Shown here: piece by piece, positions 25,601 to 33,934 of the stretch
How the letters are laid out: each line of letters begins with the position of its first letter
Position numbering within the stretch: the stretch's first letter is position 1
Origin: Pseudomonas sp. B28(2017)
GTDB lineage: Bacteria > Pseudomonadota > Gammaproteobacteria > Pseudomonadales > Pseudomonadaceae
Assembly (NCBI RefSeq): GCF_002113025.1
Contig: NZ_NEJH01000001.1
Span: 558,001-622,000 of the forward strand
Reading direction: 5' to 3'
Length of the DNA: 64,000 nucleotides
Made by a program: the position numbers and the translations under genes
Notes under the pieces: model-generated
Database searches by the model: none
What the model was told of the DNA's origin: nothing
Seen by the model: the letters and a program-made list of their open reading frames with translations, nothing else

Positions 25601-27577
25601 GAGCGCGGCATCAATGTCCAGGAAGACAGCATCACCGTGGTCGGTATCGGCGACATGGCCGGTGACGTGTTCGGTAACGGCTTGCTGATGTCCGACAAGC
25701 TGCAACTGGTCGCAGCGTTCAACCATCTGCACATTTTCATCGACCCGAATCCGGATCCGGCATCGAGCTTCGCCGAGCGTCAGCGCCTGTTCGACCTGCC
25801 GCGTTCGGCCTGGTCGGATTACGACACCAGCATCATGTCCGAAGGCGGCGGCATCTTCTCGCGTAGCGCGAAGAGCATCGCGATCTCCCCGCAGATGCAA
25901 GAGCGCTTCGACATCGAAGCCGACAAGCTGACCCCGACCGAACTGCTGAATGCCTTGCTCAAGGCGCCGGTTGATCTGCTGTGGAACGGCGGTATCGGTA
26001 CTTACGTCAAAGCCAGCAGCGAAAGCCACGCCGATGTCGGCGACAAGGCCAACGATGCACTGCGCGTGAACGGCAACGAACTGCGCTGCAAAGTGGTGGG
26101 CGAGGGCGGTAACCTCGGCATGACCCAACTGGGTCGTGTGGAATTCGGCCTCAATGGCGGCGGTTCCAACACCGACTTCATCGACAACGCCGGTGGCGTG
26201 GACTGCTCCGACCATGAAGTGAACATCAAGATCCTGCTCAACGAAGTGGTTCAGGCCGGCGACATGACCGCCAAGCAACGCAATGAGTTGCTGGCGAGCA
26301 TGACCGACGAAGTCGGTGGCCTGGTGTTGGGCAACAACTACAAGCAGACTCAGGCCCTGTCCCTGGCCGCCCGTCGTGCCTTGCCGCGGATTGCCGAATA
26401 CAAGCGCCTGATGAACGACCTGGAAGGTCGTGGCAAGCTGGATCGTGCCATTGAGTTCCTGCCGGCTGAAGACGCAATCACCGAGCGTATCGCTGAAGGC
26501 CATGGCCTGACCCGTCCGGAGCTGTCGGTGCTGATTTCGTACAGCAAGATCGACCTCAAGGAGCAGTTGCTGGGCTCCCTGGTGCCGGACGACGACTACC
26601 TGACCCGCGACATGGAAACCGCTTTCCCGCCGACCCTGGTGAGCAAGTTCTCCGCAGCGATGCGTCGTCACCGTCTGAAGCGCGAAATCGTCAGCACCCA
26701 GATCGCCAACGATCTGGTCAACCATATGGGCATCACCTTCGTTCAACGACTCAAAGAGTCGACCGGCATGAGCCCGGCGAACGTGGCCGGCGCCTACGTG
26801 ATCGTGCGTGACATTTTCCACCTCCCGCACTGGTTCCGTCAGATTGAAAACCTGGACTACAAGGTTTCCGCCGACGTGCAACTGGAGCTGATGGACGAGC
26901 TGATGCGCCTGGGCCGTCGCGCTACGCGCTGGTTCCTGCGTGCCCGTCGCAACGAGCAGAACGCTGCCCGTGACGTCGCGCACTTCGGTCCGCATCTGGC
27001 GGCGCTGGGCCTCAAGCTCGACGAGCTGCTCAGTGGCGAGATCCGCGAAACCTGGCAGACCCGTTATCAGGCCTATGTCGAAGCCGGTGTGCCGGAGTTG
27101 TTGGCGCGCATGGTGGCTGGCACCACGCACCTGTATACGCTGCTGCCGATCATCGAGGCTTCCGACGTGACCGGCCAGGATCCTGCCGATGTGGCCAAGG
27201 CGTACTTCGCCGTGGGCAGTGCGCTGGACATCACCTGGTACCTGCAACAGATCAGCGCTCTGCCGGTTGAAAACAACTGGCAGGCCCTGGCCCGTGAAGC
27301 GTTCCGTGATGACGTCGACTGGCAGCAACGTGCGATCACCATCTCGGTCCTGCAACAGGGCAACGGCACCCAGGACGTCGAAACACGCCTGGAGCTGTGG
27401 ATGGAGCAGTACGAAGGCATGATCGAACGCTGGCGCGCCATGCTGGTGGAAATCCGTGCCGCGAGCGGCACCGACTACGCCATGTACGCGGTGGCCAACC
27501 GCGAACTGCTGGACCTGGCGTTGAGCGGTCAAGCGGTGGTGTCTGCCGCTGCCGCCGCCGAGCTGGAACCGGCTTGA
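22685..27577 (+). CDS. gdhB: NAD-specific glutamate dehydrogenase, large type
   Basis: The start at ATG 22685 (MAFFTAASKADFQHQL) gives 1630 residues, matching the 180-kDa GDH class found in Pseudomonas; the frame upstream to 22637 lacks a start signal. The long N-terminal half contains ACT-like regulatory regions. The catalytic core lies around residues 810-1230, with the substrate site segment GAKGGFLPRRLPLGG, the Rossmann motif GIGDMAGDVFGNG and GEGGNLGMTQLGR. The enzyme deaminates glutamate to 2-oxoglutarate with NAD+ for catabolism and is often activated by arginine or other amino acids. It ends in a strong terminator. It is a single-gene unit. Confidence 0.95.
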   Translation: MAFFTAASKADFQHQLQAALAQHISEQALPQVALFAEQFFGIISLDELTQRRLSDLAGCTLSAWRLLERFDHAQPQVRVFNPDYERHGWQSTHTAVEVLHHDLPFLVDSVRTELNRRGYSIHTLQTTVLSVRRGAKGELLEILPKGTQGDDILQESLMYLEIDRCANTAELTVLSKELEQVLGEVRVAVGDFEPMKAKVQDILTKLDNSQFAIDADEKSEIKSFLEWLVGNHFTFLGYEEFVVSDEADGGHIVYDKDSFLGLTKLLRAGLTYDDLRIEDYAVNYLREPTLLSFAKAAHPSRVHRPAYPDYVSIREIDANGKVIKECRFMGLYTSSVYGESVRVIPYIRRKVEEIERRSGFQAKAHLGKELAQVLEVLPRDDLFQTPVDELFSTVMSIVQIQERNKIRVFLRKDPYGRFCYCLAYVPRDIYSTEVRQKIQQVLMDRLKATDCEFWTFFSESVLARVQLILRVDPKNRLDIDPLLLEKEVVQACRSWQDDYAALTIESFGEAHGTNVLADFPKGFPAGYRERFAAHSAVVDMQHLLSLNEKNPLVMSFYQPLGQVSGQRMLHCKLYHADTPLALSDVLPILENLGLRVLGEFPYRLRHNSGREFWIHDFAFTAAEGLELDIQQLNDTLQDAFVHIVRGDAENDGFNRLVLTAGLPWRDVALLRAYARYMKQIRLGFDLGYIASTLNNHTDIARELTRLFKTRFYLARKLSGEDLEDKQQRLEHAIHSALDDVQVLNEDRILRRYLDLIKATLRTNFYQTDANGHNKSYFSFKFNPHLIPELPKPVPKFEIFVYSPRVEGVHLRFGNVARGGLRWSDREEDFRTEVLGLVKAQQVKNSVIVPVGAKGGFLPRRLPLGGSRDEIAAEGIACYRIFISGLLDITDNLKDGALVPPANVVRHDDDDPYLVVAADKGTATFSDIANGIAIDYGFWLGDAFASGGSAGYDHKKMGITAKGAWVGVQRHFRERGINVQEDSITVVGIGDMAGDVFGNGLLMSDKLQLVAAFNHLHIFIDPNPDPASSFAERQRLFDLPRSAWSDYDTSIMSEGGGIFSRSAKSIAISPQMQERFDIEADKLTPTELLNALLKAPVDLLWNGGIGTYVKASSESHADVGDKANDALRVNGNELRCKVVGEGGNLGMTQLGRVEFGLNGGGSNTDFIDNAGGVDCSDHEVNIKILLNEVVQAGDMTAKQRNELLASMTDEVGGLVLGNNYKQTQALSLAARRALPRIAEYKRLMNDLEGRGKLDRAIEFLPAEDAITERIAEGHGLTRPELSVLISYSKIDLKEQLLGSLVPDDDYLTRDMETAFPPTLVSKFSAAMRRHRLKREIVSTQIANDLVNHMGITFVQRLKESTGMSPANVAGAYVIVRDIFHLPHWFRQIENLDYKVSADVQLELMDELMRLGRRATRWFLRARRNEQNAARDVAHFGPHLAALGLKLDELLSGEIRETWQTRYQAYVEAGVPELLARMVAGTTHLYTLLPIIEASDVTGQDPADVAKAYFAVGSALDITWYLQQISALPVENNWQALAREAFRDDVDWQQRAITISVLQQGNGTQDVETRLELWMEQYEGMIERWRAMLVEIRAASGTDYAMYAVANRELLDLALSGQAVVSAAAAAELEPA

Positions 27578-27594
27578 TCAGGCGTTGAATGAAA

Positions 27595-27624
27595 AAACCC
27601 GCATCGAGAGATGCGGGTTTTTTT
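27595..27624 (+). terminator. Strong rho-independent terminator after gdhB
   Basis: AAACCCGCAT and ATGCGGGTTT form a perfect 10-base stem around CGAGAG, followed by a run of T (27618-27624), 18 bases after the stop codon. The A run on the left side would also let it work on the opposite strand for the lipoprotein gene ending at 27681. Confidence 0.9.
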
Positions 27625-27660
27625 ATGTCGGAGGTTTTTGTGGCGAGTGATCGGACGAAG

Positions 27661-27674
27661 GGGACATATGTCCC
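27661..27674. repeat. Perfect palindrome GGGACATATGTCCC
   Basis: This 14-base perfect palindrome lies between the gdhB terminator and the 3' end of the converging lipoprotein gene. Its location away from any gene start argues against an ordinary operator. Confidence 0.5.
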
Positions 27675-27680
27675 AACCAA

Positions 27681-28388
27681 TTACTTGAAGACTGAAGTTC
27701 TTTCAGTGTTCATCGACACGTTACTTGTCGGGCTGGTCAATAAATTACTGAGTGACTGGTCAAACTTTTGCAGCGCCCTGACTTGCACATTCTGCTGTTC
27801 GTTAATGTCTGCAACTATCTCTTCGCTGCGTTTAAAGTCCGCCCACACCGGGCTGAGCGCTCGGGCGTCATGCCCTTGTGCGGTACCGATGTAATTGAAG
27901 TGGCTGTCATAAAAGTCCGCACTGACATCGGCCTTGATGTCTGAACTGCGCGATGTGATCAATTGACTGCGGGTGTCGACGATGGCGACCACATCCGGCC
28001 TGGCTGCCTTGAGGCGTTGCATGTCCGGATACACCGTGACCGAGCCGAACTGGCGTTGCAGCGAGGCCTTGATCCAATCCACGGCAAGGTCCGGGTTGGA
28101 GGTGGCGACGTAGGCGTCATGAATCGGCTGCACCAACAGGCTCTGGCCGAAACCGGTGCCGGCGTTGGCCTGGTAGTCCTGTAGATAGGCGCGGTTGGCC
28201 TGAGTATTCTGGCTGTAGACAATGCCCAGCGAGACATGACTGCCGTTGGTAATACGGGTGGCACCGCTGCGGCCTACCGGTTCGGTGAAGATACCGTTCA
28301 GTGAAGAGACCGCCGTGGGTGCGGTGGGGATCGAGCAGCCGGTTAATACAACAGCCATGGTCAACGTACTGGCGAGCGCAAGTTTCAT
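27681..28388 (-). CDS. Lipoprotein of unknown function
   Basis: ATG at 28388 with a GGAG ribosome site gives 235 residues. MKLALASTLTMAVVLTGC is a lipoprotein signal with the lipobox LTGC at Cys18, so the product is anchored in the outer or inner membrane. The mature protein has mixed alpha/beta character, including RQFGSVTVYPDMQRLKAA and VVAIVDTRSQLI. No catalytic motif or recognised domain was found. It is a single gene, with a terminator of the upstream cupin gene just before it. Confidence 0.75.
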   Translation of the reverse strand: MKLALASTLTMAVVLTGCSIPTAPTAVSSLNGIFTEPVGRSGATRITNGSHVSLGIVYSQNTQANRAYLQDYQANAGTGFGQSLLVQPIHDAYVATSNPDLAVDWIKASLQRQFGSVTVYPDMQRLKAARPDVVAIVDTRSQLITSRSSDIKADVSADFYDSHFNYIGTAQGHDARALSPVWADFKRSEEIVADINEQQNVQVRALQKFDQSLSNLLTSPTSNVSMNTERTSVFK

Positions 28389-28560
28389 GGTGTTTCTCCA
28401 GTGAAACAAATTCAGTCGGAAGTTGAAGTTGCCGGTGCTGTACCGGCGGTAACTAAAGACTAAACCCTGGATGGTTTATTTAAATAGTCAATGTCCGTAC
28501 TTGTCCGGAGATAATAGTTTTGTTTGGTTTAAAAGTTTTCGGTTAATTGCGTCGGGAAAT

Positions 28561-28593
28561 AAAAAGGCCCGATTCAATGATTCGGGCCTTTTT
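28561..28593 (-). terminator. Rho-independent terminator after the cupin gene
   Basis: AAAAAGGCCCGA and TCGGGCCTTTTT form a stem with a short loop containing CAATG, 24 bases past the cupin stop on the minus strand. A and T runs on both sides make it effective in either direction. Confidence 0.85.
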
Positions 28594-28616
28594 ATTTATG
28601 GATATACCTTCAGCCA

Positions 28617-29027
28617 TCAGTTTTCCAATGGGATCAGCACTTTCTCGTCCGGCGACAGCACCATGAACACCAACAACCTGGCAGGTTTGGTTGCACTGGC
28701 ATTTTTCGAGACCAGATGCTCCGAGCCAGCAGGCTCGTACCAATACTGACCGGCCTTGTAGGTGACCGCTTTTTCACCTTTTACCTGGGAAGTGATTGCT
28801 CCTGAAAGAACGTAGGCCATGGCCGTGCCTTCGTGCTTGTGAGCGATGGACGACTGGCCGGGCTTGTAGTCGACTTCGATCATCAAGGCTTTTTTGCCCG
28901 GGACGTTTTTCAACATCTGGTCCTGCAGCACCGTGACCTTTTCCGAGGGGGCGTGGGCAAATGCCGAAGTGGAAGCGGTCAGGGTCAGGGCAACAAGGGA
29001 AGCGGCACAGAAGCGCAAAACGTTCAT
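28617..29027 (-). CDS. Secreted cupin domain protein
   Basis: ATG at 29027 is favoured because AGG lies about eight bases upstream; another ATG two codons earlier (29033) is too close to it. The product has 136 residues with a signal peptide (MNVLRFCAASLVALTLTAST then SAFAHA). A small cupin barrel follows, with the metal-binding His cluster in SSIAHKHEGTAMAYVLSG and a later GSEHLVSKN. Periplasmic single-domain cupins bind a metal ion and may act as isomerases or dioxygenases; the substrate is unknown. It ends in a clear terminator. Confidence 0.82.
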   Translation of the reverse strand: MNVLRFCAASLVALTLTASTSAFAHAPSEKVTVLQDQMLKNVPGKKALMIEVDYKPGQSSIAHKHEGTAMAYVLSGAITSQVKGEKAVTYKAGQYWYEPAGSEHLVSKNASATKPARLLVFMVLSPDEKVLIPLEN

Positions 29028-29135
29028 GTTCATTACCTGCGTTGGATGAGTTGTCAGGGACAAATCTAGTCCGCTGCGGGTGACAAACAAACAGCCAATA
29101 TTCGGGAAGGCCAGGGGACCAATGCAGGAGGGAGT

Positions 29136-29429
29136 TCAGCGGATCGGAAAGCTGTTGAAGTCGACGGCGTTGGCCAATTGGCAATCGATCAAATCGATGA
29201 AGCCTTGAACCTGGGGACTGTTGAAATGCGATCGCATGGCCTCTTCCGACTGCCAGTGGGCGCTGACCGTCCAGCGATTGCTGTCCTCGGGGCAGCGGTC
29301 GACCATATAGGACTCGCACCCCGGCAGTTCGCGCAGGGTTTCGACGATCTTTTGCAGTTGCCTGCCCAGTTCGTCGGAGCGGCCGGCAACGGCCTGCACC
29401 TTTACGGTATTGATCGCTTTGTTGAACAT
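29136..29429 (-). CDS. ABM-domain (antibiotic biosynthesis monooxygenase-like) protein
   Basis: The 97-residue protein has the dimeric ferredoxin-like fold of putative quinol monooxygenases. It shows NTVKVQAVAGRSDEL at the start, LRELPGCESYMVDRCPED in the middle and HWQSEEAMRSHFNSPQ near the end. Related proteins (YgiN type) act on quinols or protect against reactive compounds without a cofactor. Upstream lies a pair of inverted repeats (29458-29497) and then the MocR regulator gene on the same strand. Confidence 0.82.
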   Translation of the reverse strand: MFNKAINTVKVQAVAGRSDELGRQLQKIVETLRELPGCESYMVDRCPEDSNRWTVSAHWQSEEAMRSHFNSPQVQGFIDLIDCQLANAVDFNSFPIR

Positions 29430-29457
29430 TGCTCACACTCCTGAATCAGGCCGGACG

Positions 29458-29497
29458 TATCCTGCTCATTAAGGGATAACGCCTATGCAGGATAGGC
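29458..29497. promoter_or_regulatory. Nested inverted repeats upstream of the ABM gene
   Basis: TATCCTGC (29458-29465) pairs with GCAGGATA (29487-29494), and GCCTAT (29481-29486) pairs with ATAGGC (29492-29497). They lie 29-68 bases upstream of the ABM start. They could be an operator, or alternative RNA hairpins at the end of the MocR transcript. No T run follows. Confidence 0.35.
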
Positions 29498-29552
29498 CTG
29501 CACCCCGGGACCACCAATAGCCAATCGCCGGATAAAGCCGCAGTCCAATCTG

Positions 29553-30986
29553 TCAGGCAACTTGTTGCAAAATATCCCGCAAACGATCCAGGGCGATGTC
29601 GATGTCCAGGGTTTCGATGGCGCCGAAACCCAGAAAAAAACCGGCCTTCGGGGCTTGCTGATAGAAAAAGCTGTCGATGGCATAGAGCCCGACTTCGACT
29701 TTTTTCGCCAGTTCGATCACCAATGGAATATCCATCGGCACTTTGCACAACACCACCATGTGAAAACCGGCCATGGTCGGTACCGCTTCAAGCCACGGCG
29801 CCAGATCACCGGCCAAGCGTGCCAGGATTCGTTCGCGCCGACCGGCGTAAATCGTGTGGCAGCGCCGGATGTGCTTGAGCAGGCAGCCTTCGGCGATGAA
29901 CTTGGCCAGTGCCCATTGGGGCAGGGTGGAGGTGTGCAGGTCAGTCAGCTGCTTGGCGCGCACCACCGCATCGAGAATGGCCGGCGGCAGGATCGCGTAG
30001 CCCAGCCGCAGTTCCGGCAGCAGGGTTTTCGAGAAGGTCCCGACGTAGGCGACAATCCCGCGCTCATCCATGCTTTGCAGCGAGTCCGTCGGACGCCCTT
30101 CGTAGCGGAATTCGCTGTCGTAGTCGTCCTCTATGATGATCGCGCCCAGTTCATGGGCCCTGGCCAGCAGCGCAACGCGGCGCTCCTGGCTCATCGGCAT
30201 GCCCAGCGGGAATTGGTGGGAAGGGGTGACGTAAATCAGCCGTGTCCCAAGGGGAATCCTGTCCACCTGGATGCCCTCGGCGTCCACCGGCACTCCAATC
30301 ACCGTGGCACCGTGGGTGCCGAACAACAGGCGTGCCGGCGGATAACCGGGATCTTCCATGGCGACGATGCTGCCCGGGCGGGTCAGCACCCGGGAAATCA
30401 GATCCAGGGCCTGCTGTGCGCCGTTGCACACCACCACGTCTTCATCCTGGCAGTTGACCCCGCGAGAGAACGCGATATGCCGGGCGATGGCGTTGCGCAG
30501 GGCCGGCAAACCCTCCGGCAGGCTGTAGAAACCCTTGGACGCGGCGATCTGGCGCAAGGCGTGGGAGGTGCAGCGCCGCCAGTCGTCCTGGGGAAACTGG
30601 CCCTTGCTGGTGGCGCCACCGATAAAGTCGTAGCGCAGCGAGCCTTCCAGTGTCGGGTGACGCAGAAACACCGGCAGGTTGCGCCAGGATTCGATCACCT
30701 CGTAACCGGCCAGCTCCGAAGGGTTCTGCTTGCGCTCGACTTTCGGCACCCGCGCGTTGACGTAGGTGCCTTTGCCTATCACCCCGGTGAGGAAGTTTTC
30801 GTAGGTGAGTTGGGCGTAGGTATCGGAAATGGTCTTGCGCGAAATGCCCAGCTGTTCGGCCAGCAAGCGGCTCGGTGGAAGTTGCGTCCCTGCTGCCAGA
30901 CGACCGGATTCAATGGCGCTGCGCAGTTGGTTGTACAACTGGCCCGCCAGATCCTTGCGGCCGTTGATGACAACATGTAGTTCCAT
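29553..30986 (-). CDS. MocR-type GntR regulator with aminotransferase-like domain
   Basis: ATG at 30986 (MELHVVINGRKDLAGQL) with GGGAG upstream gives 477 residues. The N-terminal 75 residues form a GntR winged helix (LPPSRLLAEQLGISRKTISD). The rest is a fold-type I aminotransferase domain with the PLP-binding Lys320 (GTFSKTLLPE) and the aspartate in EDDYDSEFRYEG. MocR proteins use PLP or an aldimine as the effector and commonly control a divergent gene. Here that is the AhpD-like gene at 31190, and the palindrome at 31157 is a possible target. Confidence 0.9.
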   Translation of the reverse strand: MELHVVINGRKDLAGQLYNQLRSAIESGRLAAGTQLPPSRLLAEQLGISRKTISDTYAQLTYENFLTGVIGKGTYVNARVPKVERKQNPSELAGYEVIESWRNLPVFLRHPTLEGSLRYDFIGGATSKGQFPQDDWRRCTSHALRQIAASKGFYSLPEGLPALRNAIARHIAFSRGVNCQDEDVVVCNGAQQALDLISRVLTRPGSIVAMEDPGYPPARLLFGTHGATVIGVPVDAEGIQVDRIPLGTRLIYVTPSHQFPLGMPMSQERRVALLARAHELGAIIIEDDYDSEFRYEGRPTDSLQSMDERGIVAYVGTFSKTLLPELRLGYAILPPAILDAVVRAKQLTDLHTSTLPQWALAKFIAEGCLLKHIRRCHTIYAGRRERILARLAGDLAPWLEAVPTMAGFHMVVLCKVPMDIPLVIELAKKVEVGLYAIDSFFYQQAPKAGFFLGFGAIETLDIDIALDRLRDILQQVA

Positions 30987-31156
30987 ACCGGCAAGGCTCC
31001 CTGGTTGAACGAGGCAAAGACTGTGCGCCAGATTACCCGCATGAGCCGTCACGCAGAAGTTGCGTGGCACAAAAACCGCCGATTGGCGTGCTTATCGCTG
31101 GTCCACGGATTTTTCGCCGAATTGGATCTGTAACGTTGCTGTGACAACCCCTACCT

Positions 31157-31170
31157 TGGACAAACCTGTC
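31157..31170. promoter_or_regulatory. Palindrome GGACA-AACC-TGTCC, possible MocR or other operator
   Basis: Five-base arms flank a four-base centre, 19 bases upstream of the AhpD-like start and within the divergent MocR promoter region. Binding there would block the plus-strand gene. The assignment to MocR is inferred only from location. Confidence 0.4.
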
Positions 31171-31189
31171 CGCTCCATGAGGCCGCTCC

Positions 31190-31630
31190 ATGACACTCCG
31201 TCTGGATTACTACAGCGCTTCCCCCAAAGCGATGAAAGCCATGATCGCCATGGAGGCCCTGACCAGCAGTTTGAGCATCGAACCGGCGCTGCTGCACCTG
31301 ATCAAGATTCGTGCTTCGCAGCTTAACGGTTGCGCGTTCTGCACTGACATGCACTCGGTGGATGCAAGGCGTCTGGGCGAAAGCGACCGGCGTCTTTATT
31401 CCATTGTGGTCTGGCGCGACAGCAATTTTTTCAATCCGCGGGAAAGAGCCGCATTGGCCTGGACCGAGGCGGTCACCTTGCTCTCCGAAAGCCATGTGCC
31501 GGACGATGTCTACCACCAGGCCCGGGAGCAGTTCAGTGAAAGCGAAATGGTCGACTTGACCATCGCCGTCACCACCATCAACAGCTGGAATCGCCTGGCG
31601 GTGAGCTTTCGCCAAACGCCCAGCGCCTGA
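31190..31630 (+). CDS. Carboxymuconolactone decarboxylase (AhpD-like) family protein
   Basis: The 146-residue all-helical protein has the CxxC-H active site of AhpD-like alkylhydroperoxidases at Cys48, Cys51 and His55 (LNGCAFCTDMHS). Such proteins reduce peroxides or act as thiol-disulfide partners. A GAGG ribosome site precedes the start. It is transcribed divergently from the MocR regulator, a common pairing in Pseudomonas, so it is probably that regulator's target. Confidence 0.88.
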   Translation: MTLRLDYYSASPKAMKAMIAMEALTSSLSIEPALLHLIKIRASQLNGCAFCTDMHSVDARRLGESDRRLYSIVVWRDSNFFNPRERAALAWTEAVTLLSESHVPDDVYHQAREQFSESEMVDLTIAVTTINSWNRLAVSFRQTPSA

Positions 31631-31703
31631 GTCCTTGTCACAGCAGGTTCATGAACAATCCGCAGGATAGAGCGGTCAGTGTCAGATCGACAGGGAGTCC
31701 TCG

Positions 31704-32684
31704 ATGTCATTCATGGAAATCAGCGCCCACCAGGGGGCTGTCGAGTATCGCGTAGCCATCGATAAACCCCCGTCCTGGCGTCAGTTGGCAGCGGCTATCG
31801 ACCCTGAACTGGCGCAGTGTTTCATCGTCAGCGCCCGTTGCGGCTGCTTCATGCAGGCCGCCCGCAGTCTCAACATCAAGGCCACCCGCCTGCGCAGGCA
31901 ACTGGTATTGCTGGAGACGCAACTCCAGTGCTCACTGTTCAATCATTCAGACAATGGTTTCAGCCTCAGCCGCGATGGCTTACGCCTGCACGCACAATTG
32001 ATCGCCCTGGCCCATGAGCGCGATTTACCAGTGATCGAACAGCCGTTGATTCGGCTGGCCGTGGCGGATTCGATCCTGCATGACATTCTCGGACGTGACC
32101 TGGTGGCACTGCTGCGGCGCAACGCCAGCGTGCGGCTGGACATCATCACGCTCGACAGCGAATTGTCATTGCAAGCGGTCAGCGCCGACGTGGTGGTGTG
32201 GCTGGGCGAGACCGGGTCGCCGTCACCGGGACCGAGCTTTGCCACCACGGAACCACGGCTTCTGGCGCGACTGGATTACCTGCCGCACATTGCCAAGCGC
32301 TACTCGCGGGTCGCTTCCAGGCCGGAATGCCTGGATGACCTGGCCGATTTTCTCCTGGTGCAATGGCGGCAGGACTGCCAGGTTGAAAGCTTCCGGCCGT
32401 GGAATGCATTGGTCGAGCAGCGCCTGGCCGGAGCGGTGCAGCTGCAATCCTACGAGTTGATGCTGGAGATGATCCGTTGCAGTGCCTGCATCGGCCTGCT
32501 GCCGCACTACATGAGCCACTTCGACCGCAGCCTGATTGCCTTGCCAGGTCTGTTTGGCCAGCCGATGCAGCGTCAAGTGTGGATGGCGGTCAACGTTCAT
32601 TCCGAGCACGACGCGCAGGCACGGATGCTCGTCGAGTTGATTGAAAACACCTTCAGCGAGCGCCGGGAGTGGTTCGAAAGCTGA
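31704..32684 (+). CDS. LysR-family transcriptional regulator
   Basis: The 326-residue protein has an N-terminal winged helix around residues 35-90 (CFIVSARCGCFMQAARSLNI, then KATRLRRQLVLLETQL) and a long effector domain. The N-terminal extension of about 30 residues before the helix-turn-helix is longer than usual. The effector domain keeps LysR features such as the final EHDAQARMLVELIENTF. GGGAG lies eight bases before the start. Its target is not clear: neighbours are the AhpD-like gene before it and the acetyltransferase after it, both on the same strand. Confidence 0.8.
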   Translation: MSFMEISAHQGAVEYRVAIDKPPSWRQLAAAIDPELAQCFIVSARCGCFMQAARSLNIKATRLRRQLVLLETQLQCSLFNHSDNGFSLSRDGLRLHAQLIALAHERDLPVIEQPLIRLAVADSILHDILGRDLVALLRRNASVRLDIITLDSELSLQAVSADVVVWLGETGSPSPGPSFATTEPRLLARLDYLPHIAKRYSRVASRPECLDDLADFLLVQWRQDCQVESFRPWNALVEQRLAGAVQLQSYELMLEMIRCSACIGLLPHYMSHFDRSLIALPGLFGQPMQRQVWMAVNVHSEHDAQARMLVELIENTFSERREWFES

Positions 32685-32768
32685 GCGCGATCTCACATTG
32701 GTTCTCGCCACACCCAAAGGTAGCGTTATAGAGTGAGCGGCCATGTCTGCTTCAAGGATGATTCACCC

Positions 32769-33290
32769 ATGCCAGCCACTGAACCCGTCATCACGCTCGA
32801 GCGCTTCAACGAATCCCACATCGAAGGCATCACGGCGCTGTACAACGCCCCGGAGATCGCCCGGCAGACCCTGCAAATGCCGTTTCAGTCCACCGAGCTC
32901 TGGCGCAGTCGCCTGGCGCTGGATAACGAACGCTTGGTGAAAGTGGTGGCCCTGCATCAAGGCACGGTCATCGGCAACATCAGCCTGGAGCAGTTTTCAC
33001 GCATTCGTCGCACCCATGCCGGCAGTTTCGGCATGGGGGTTGCGGTTGCGTGGCAGGGCAAGGGCGTGGGCTCGAAGCTGCTCGCGACGGCGCTGGATAT
33101 CGCCGACAACTGGATGAATCTGCAACGCATTGAGCTTTCGGTGTATGCCGACAACGAAGTGGCCATTGCGTTGTATCGCAAGTTCGGCTTCGAAACCGAG
33201 GGTCTGTTCCGTGATTACGCCGTGCGCGACGGCGTGCTGGTGGACACCTTGAGCATGGCGCGCCTGCGTCGTCCGCCCAAGGCCGGTTGA
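32769..33290 (+). CDS. GNAT N-acetyltransferase, YhhY-like
   Basis: ATG at 32769 (MPATEPVITLERFNESHIEG) gives 173 residues. The acetyl-CoA site appears as GVAVAWQGKGVGSKLL, followed by RIELSVYADNEVAIALYRKF and GFETEGLFRDYAVRDG. The overall pattern, including an LQMPF-type segment in the N-terminal part, closely follows E. coli YhhY, which acetylates amino acids such as phenylalanine and methionine. A role in acetylating toxic amino acid analogues is plausible. It stands alone on the plus strand. Confidence 0.87.
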   Translation: MPATEPVITLERFNESHIEGITALYNAPEIARQTLQMPFQSTELWRSRLALDNERLVKVVALHQGTVIGNISLEQFSRIRRTHAGSFGMGVAVAWQGKGVGSKLLATALDIADNWMNLQRIELSVYADNEVAIALYRKFGFETEGLFRDYAVRDGVLVDTLSMARLRRPPKAG

Positions 33291-33407
33291 GTCACTCGTC
33301 CAGGGCGAACGCCGCCGATGTACCTCCCGGCTGTTAGTCGCGCATCGGCATCACGCATCTGCCATGCTCAATGTTCGTAGCACCGCTGCAATCAAAGGAA
33401 CACCGCA

Positions 33408-33902
33408 ATGGATGACGTACAGCAACTGGGCGAAATGCTTCGCCACTATGCAGAAAGCGAAGCGCACAAGAAGCAAGTGTTTGAGTCGCAGTCGGCCGAA
33501 TGGGCGACGCGCATCGGTGACCTGTTCGATCAGATCCAGCAGTGGCTGGAGCCAGTGCAGGCACCGAACCTGCTGGAGGTGAGTCGCGAAGCCTATGTCG
33601 CCTCGGGCCCGAGCATTCCTGTCGAGACATCGACATTCAAGACCGAGAAGCTGTCCATCGTGATTGTTGGCAAACCGGTGGAGTTCGTGCCGGAAGTGAT
33701 GGGTGCCGGCGGGCAGATTTCGGTGGCCGTGATGGGCTTTACGGCTGCGCGCTACGGCAGTGTTTCGCTGGTGTGCCGGCCACCTTCCAATGCCTGGCAA
33801 TGGCGCAAGACCAACGGCTTGAAGGACCCGGACATATTCGTCTTCGATGGGGATTTTTTGGCGCAGCAGTTGCAAAGCCTGATTCCTCGGGAGCGCGGAT
33901 AG
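33408..33902 (+). CDS. Conserved hypothetical protein (164 residues)
   Basis: ATG at 33408 has AAGGA upstream. The protein starts with a helical, charged region (LRHYAESEAHKKQVFESQSA) and continues with strands including LSIVIVGKPVEFVPEVMG, then a C-terminal part with PPSNAWQWRKTNG. There is no signal or membrane segment. I do not recognise the family. A REP hairpin follows 11 bases after the stop. Confidence 0.7.
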   Translation: MDDVQQLGEMLRHYAESEAHKKQVFESQSAEWATRIGDLFDQIQQWLEPVQAPNLLEVSREAYVASGPSIPVETSTFKTEKLSIVIVGKPVEFVPEVMGAGGQISVAVMGFTAARYGSVSLVCRPPSNAWQWRKTNGLKDPDIFVFDGDFLAQQLQSLIPRERG

Positions 33903-33912
33903 CCCAAACCCC

Positions 33913-33934
33913 GTGGGAGCGGGCTCGCTCCCGC
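33913..33934. repeat. Short REP hairpin
   Basis: GTGGGAGC and GCTCCCGC flank GGGCTC, giving a compact 22-base near-palindrome just after the stop of the unknown gene. It may act as an end-of-transcript hairpin. Confidence 0.7.

Noticed and set aside
22655..27532. A 1625-codon open frame on the minus strand
   Set aside because: It is antisense to gdhB, has low-complexity Gln/Val/His composition and no recognisable domain. Long shadows are expected in GC-rich genes.
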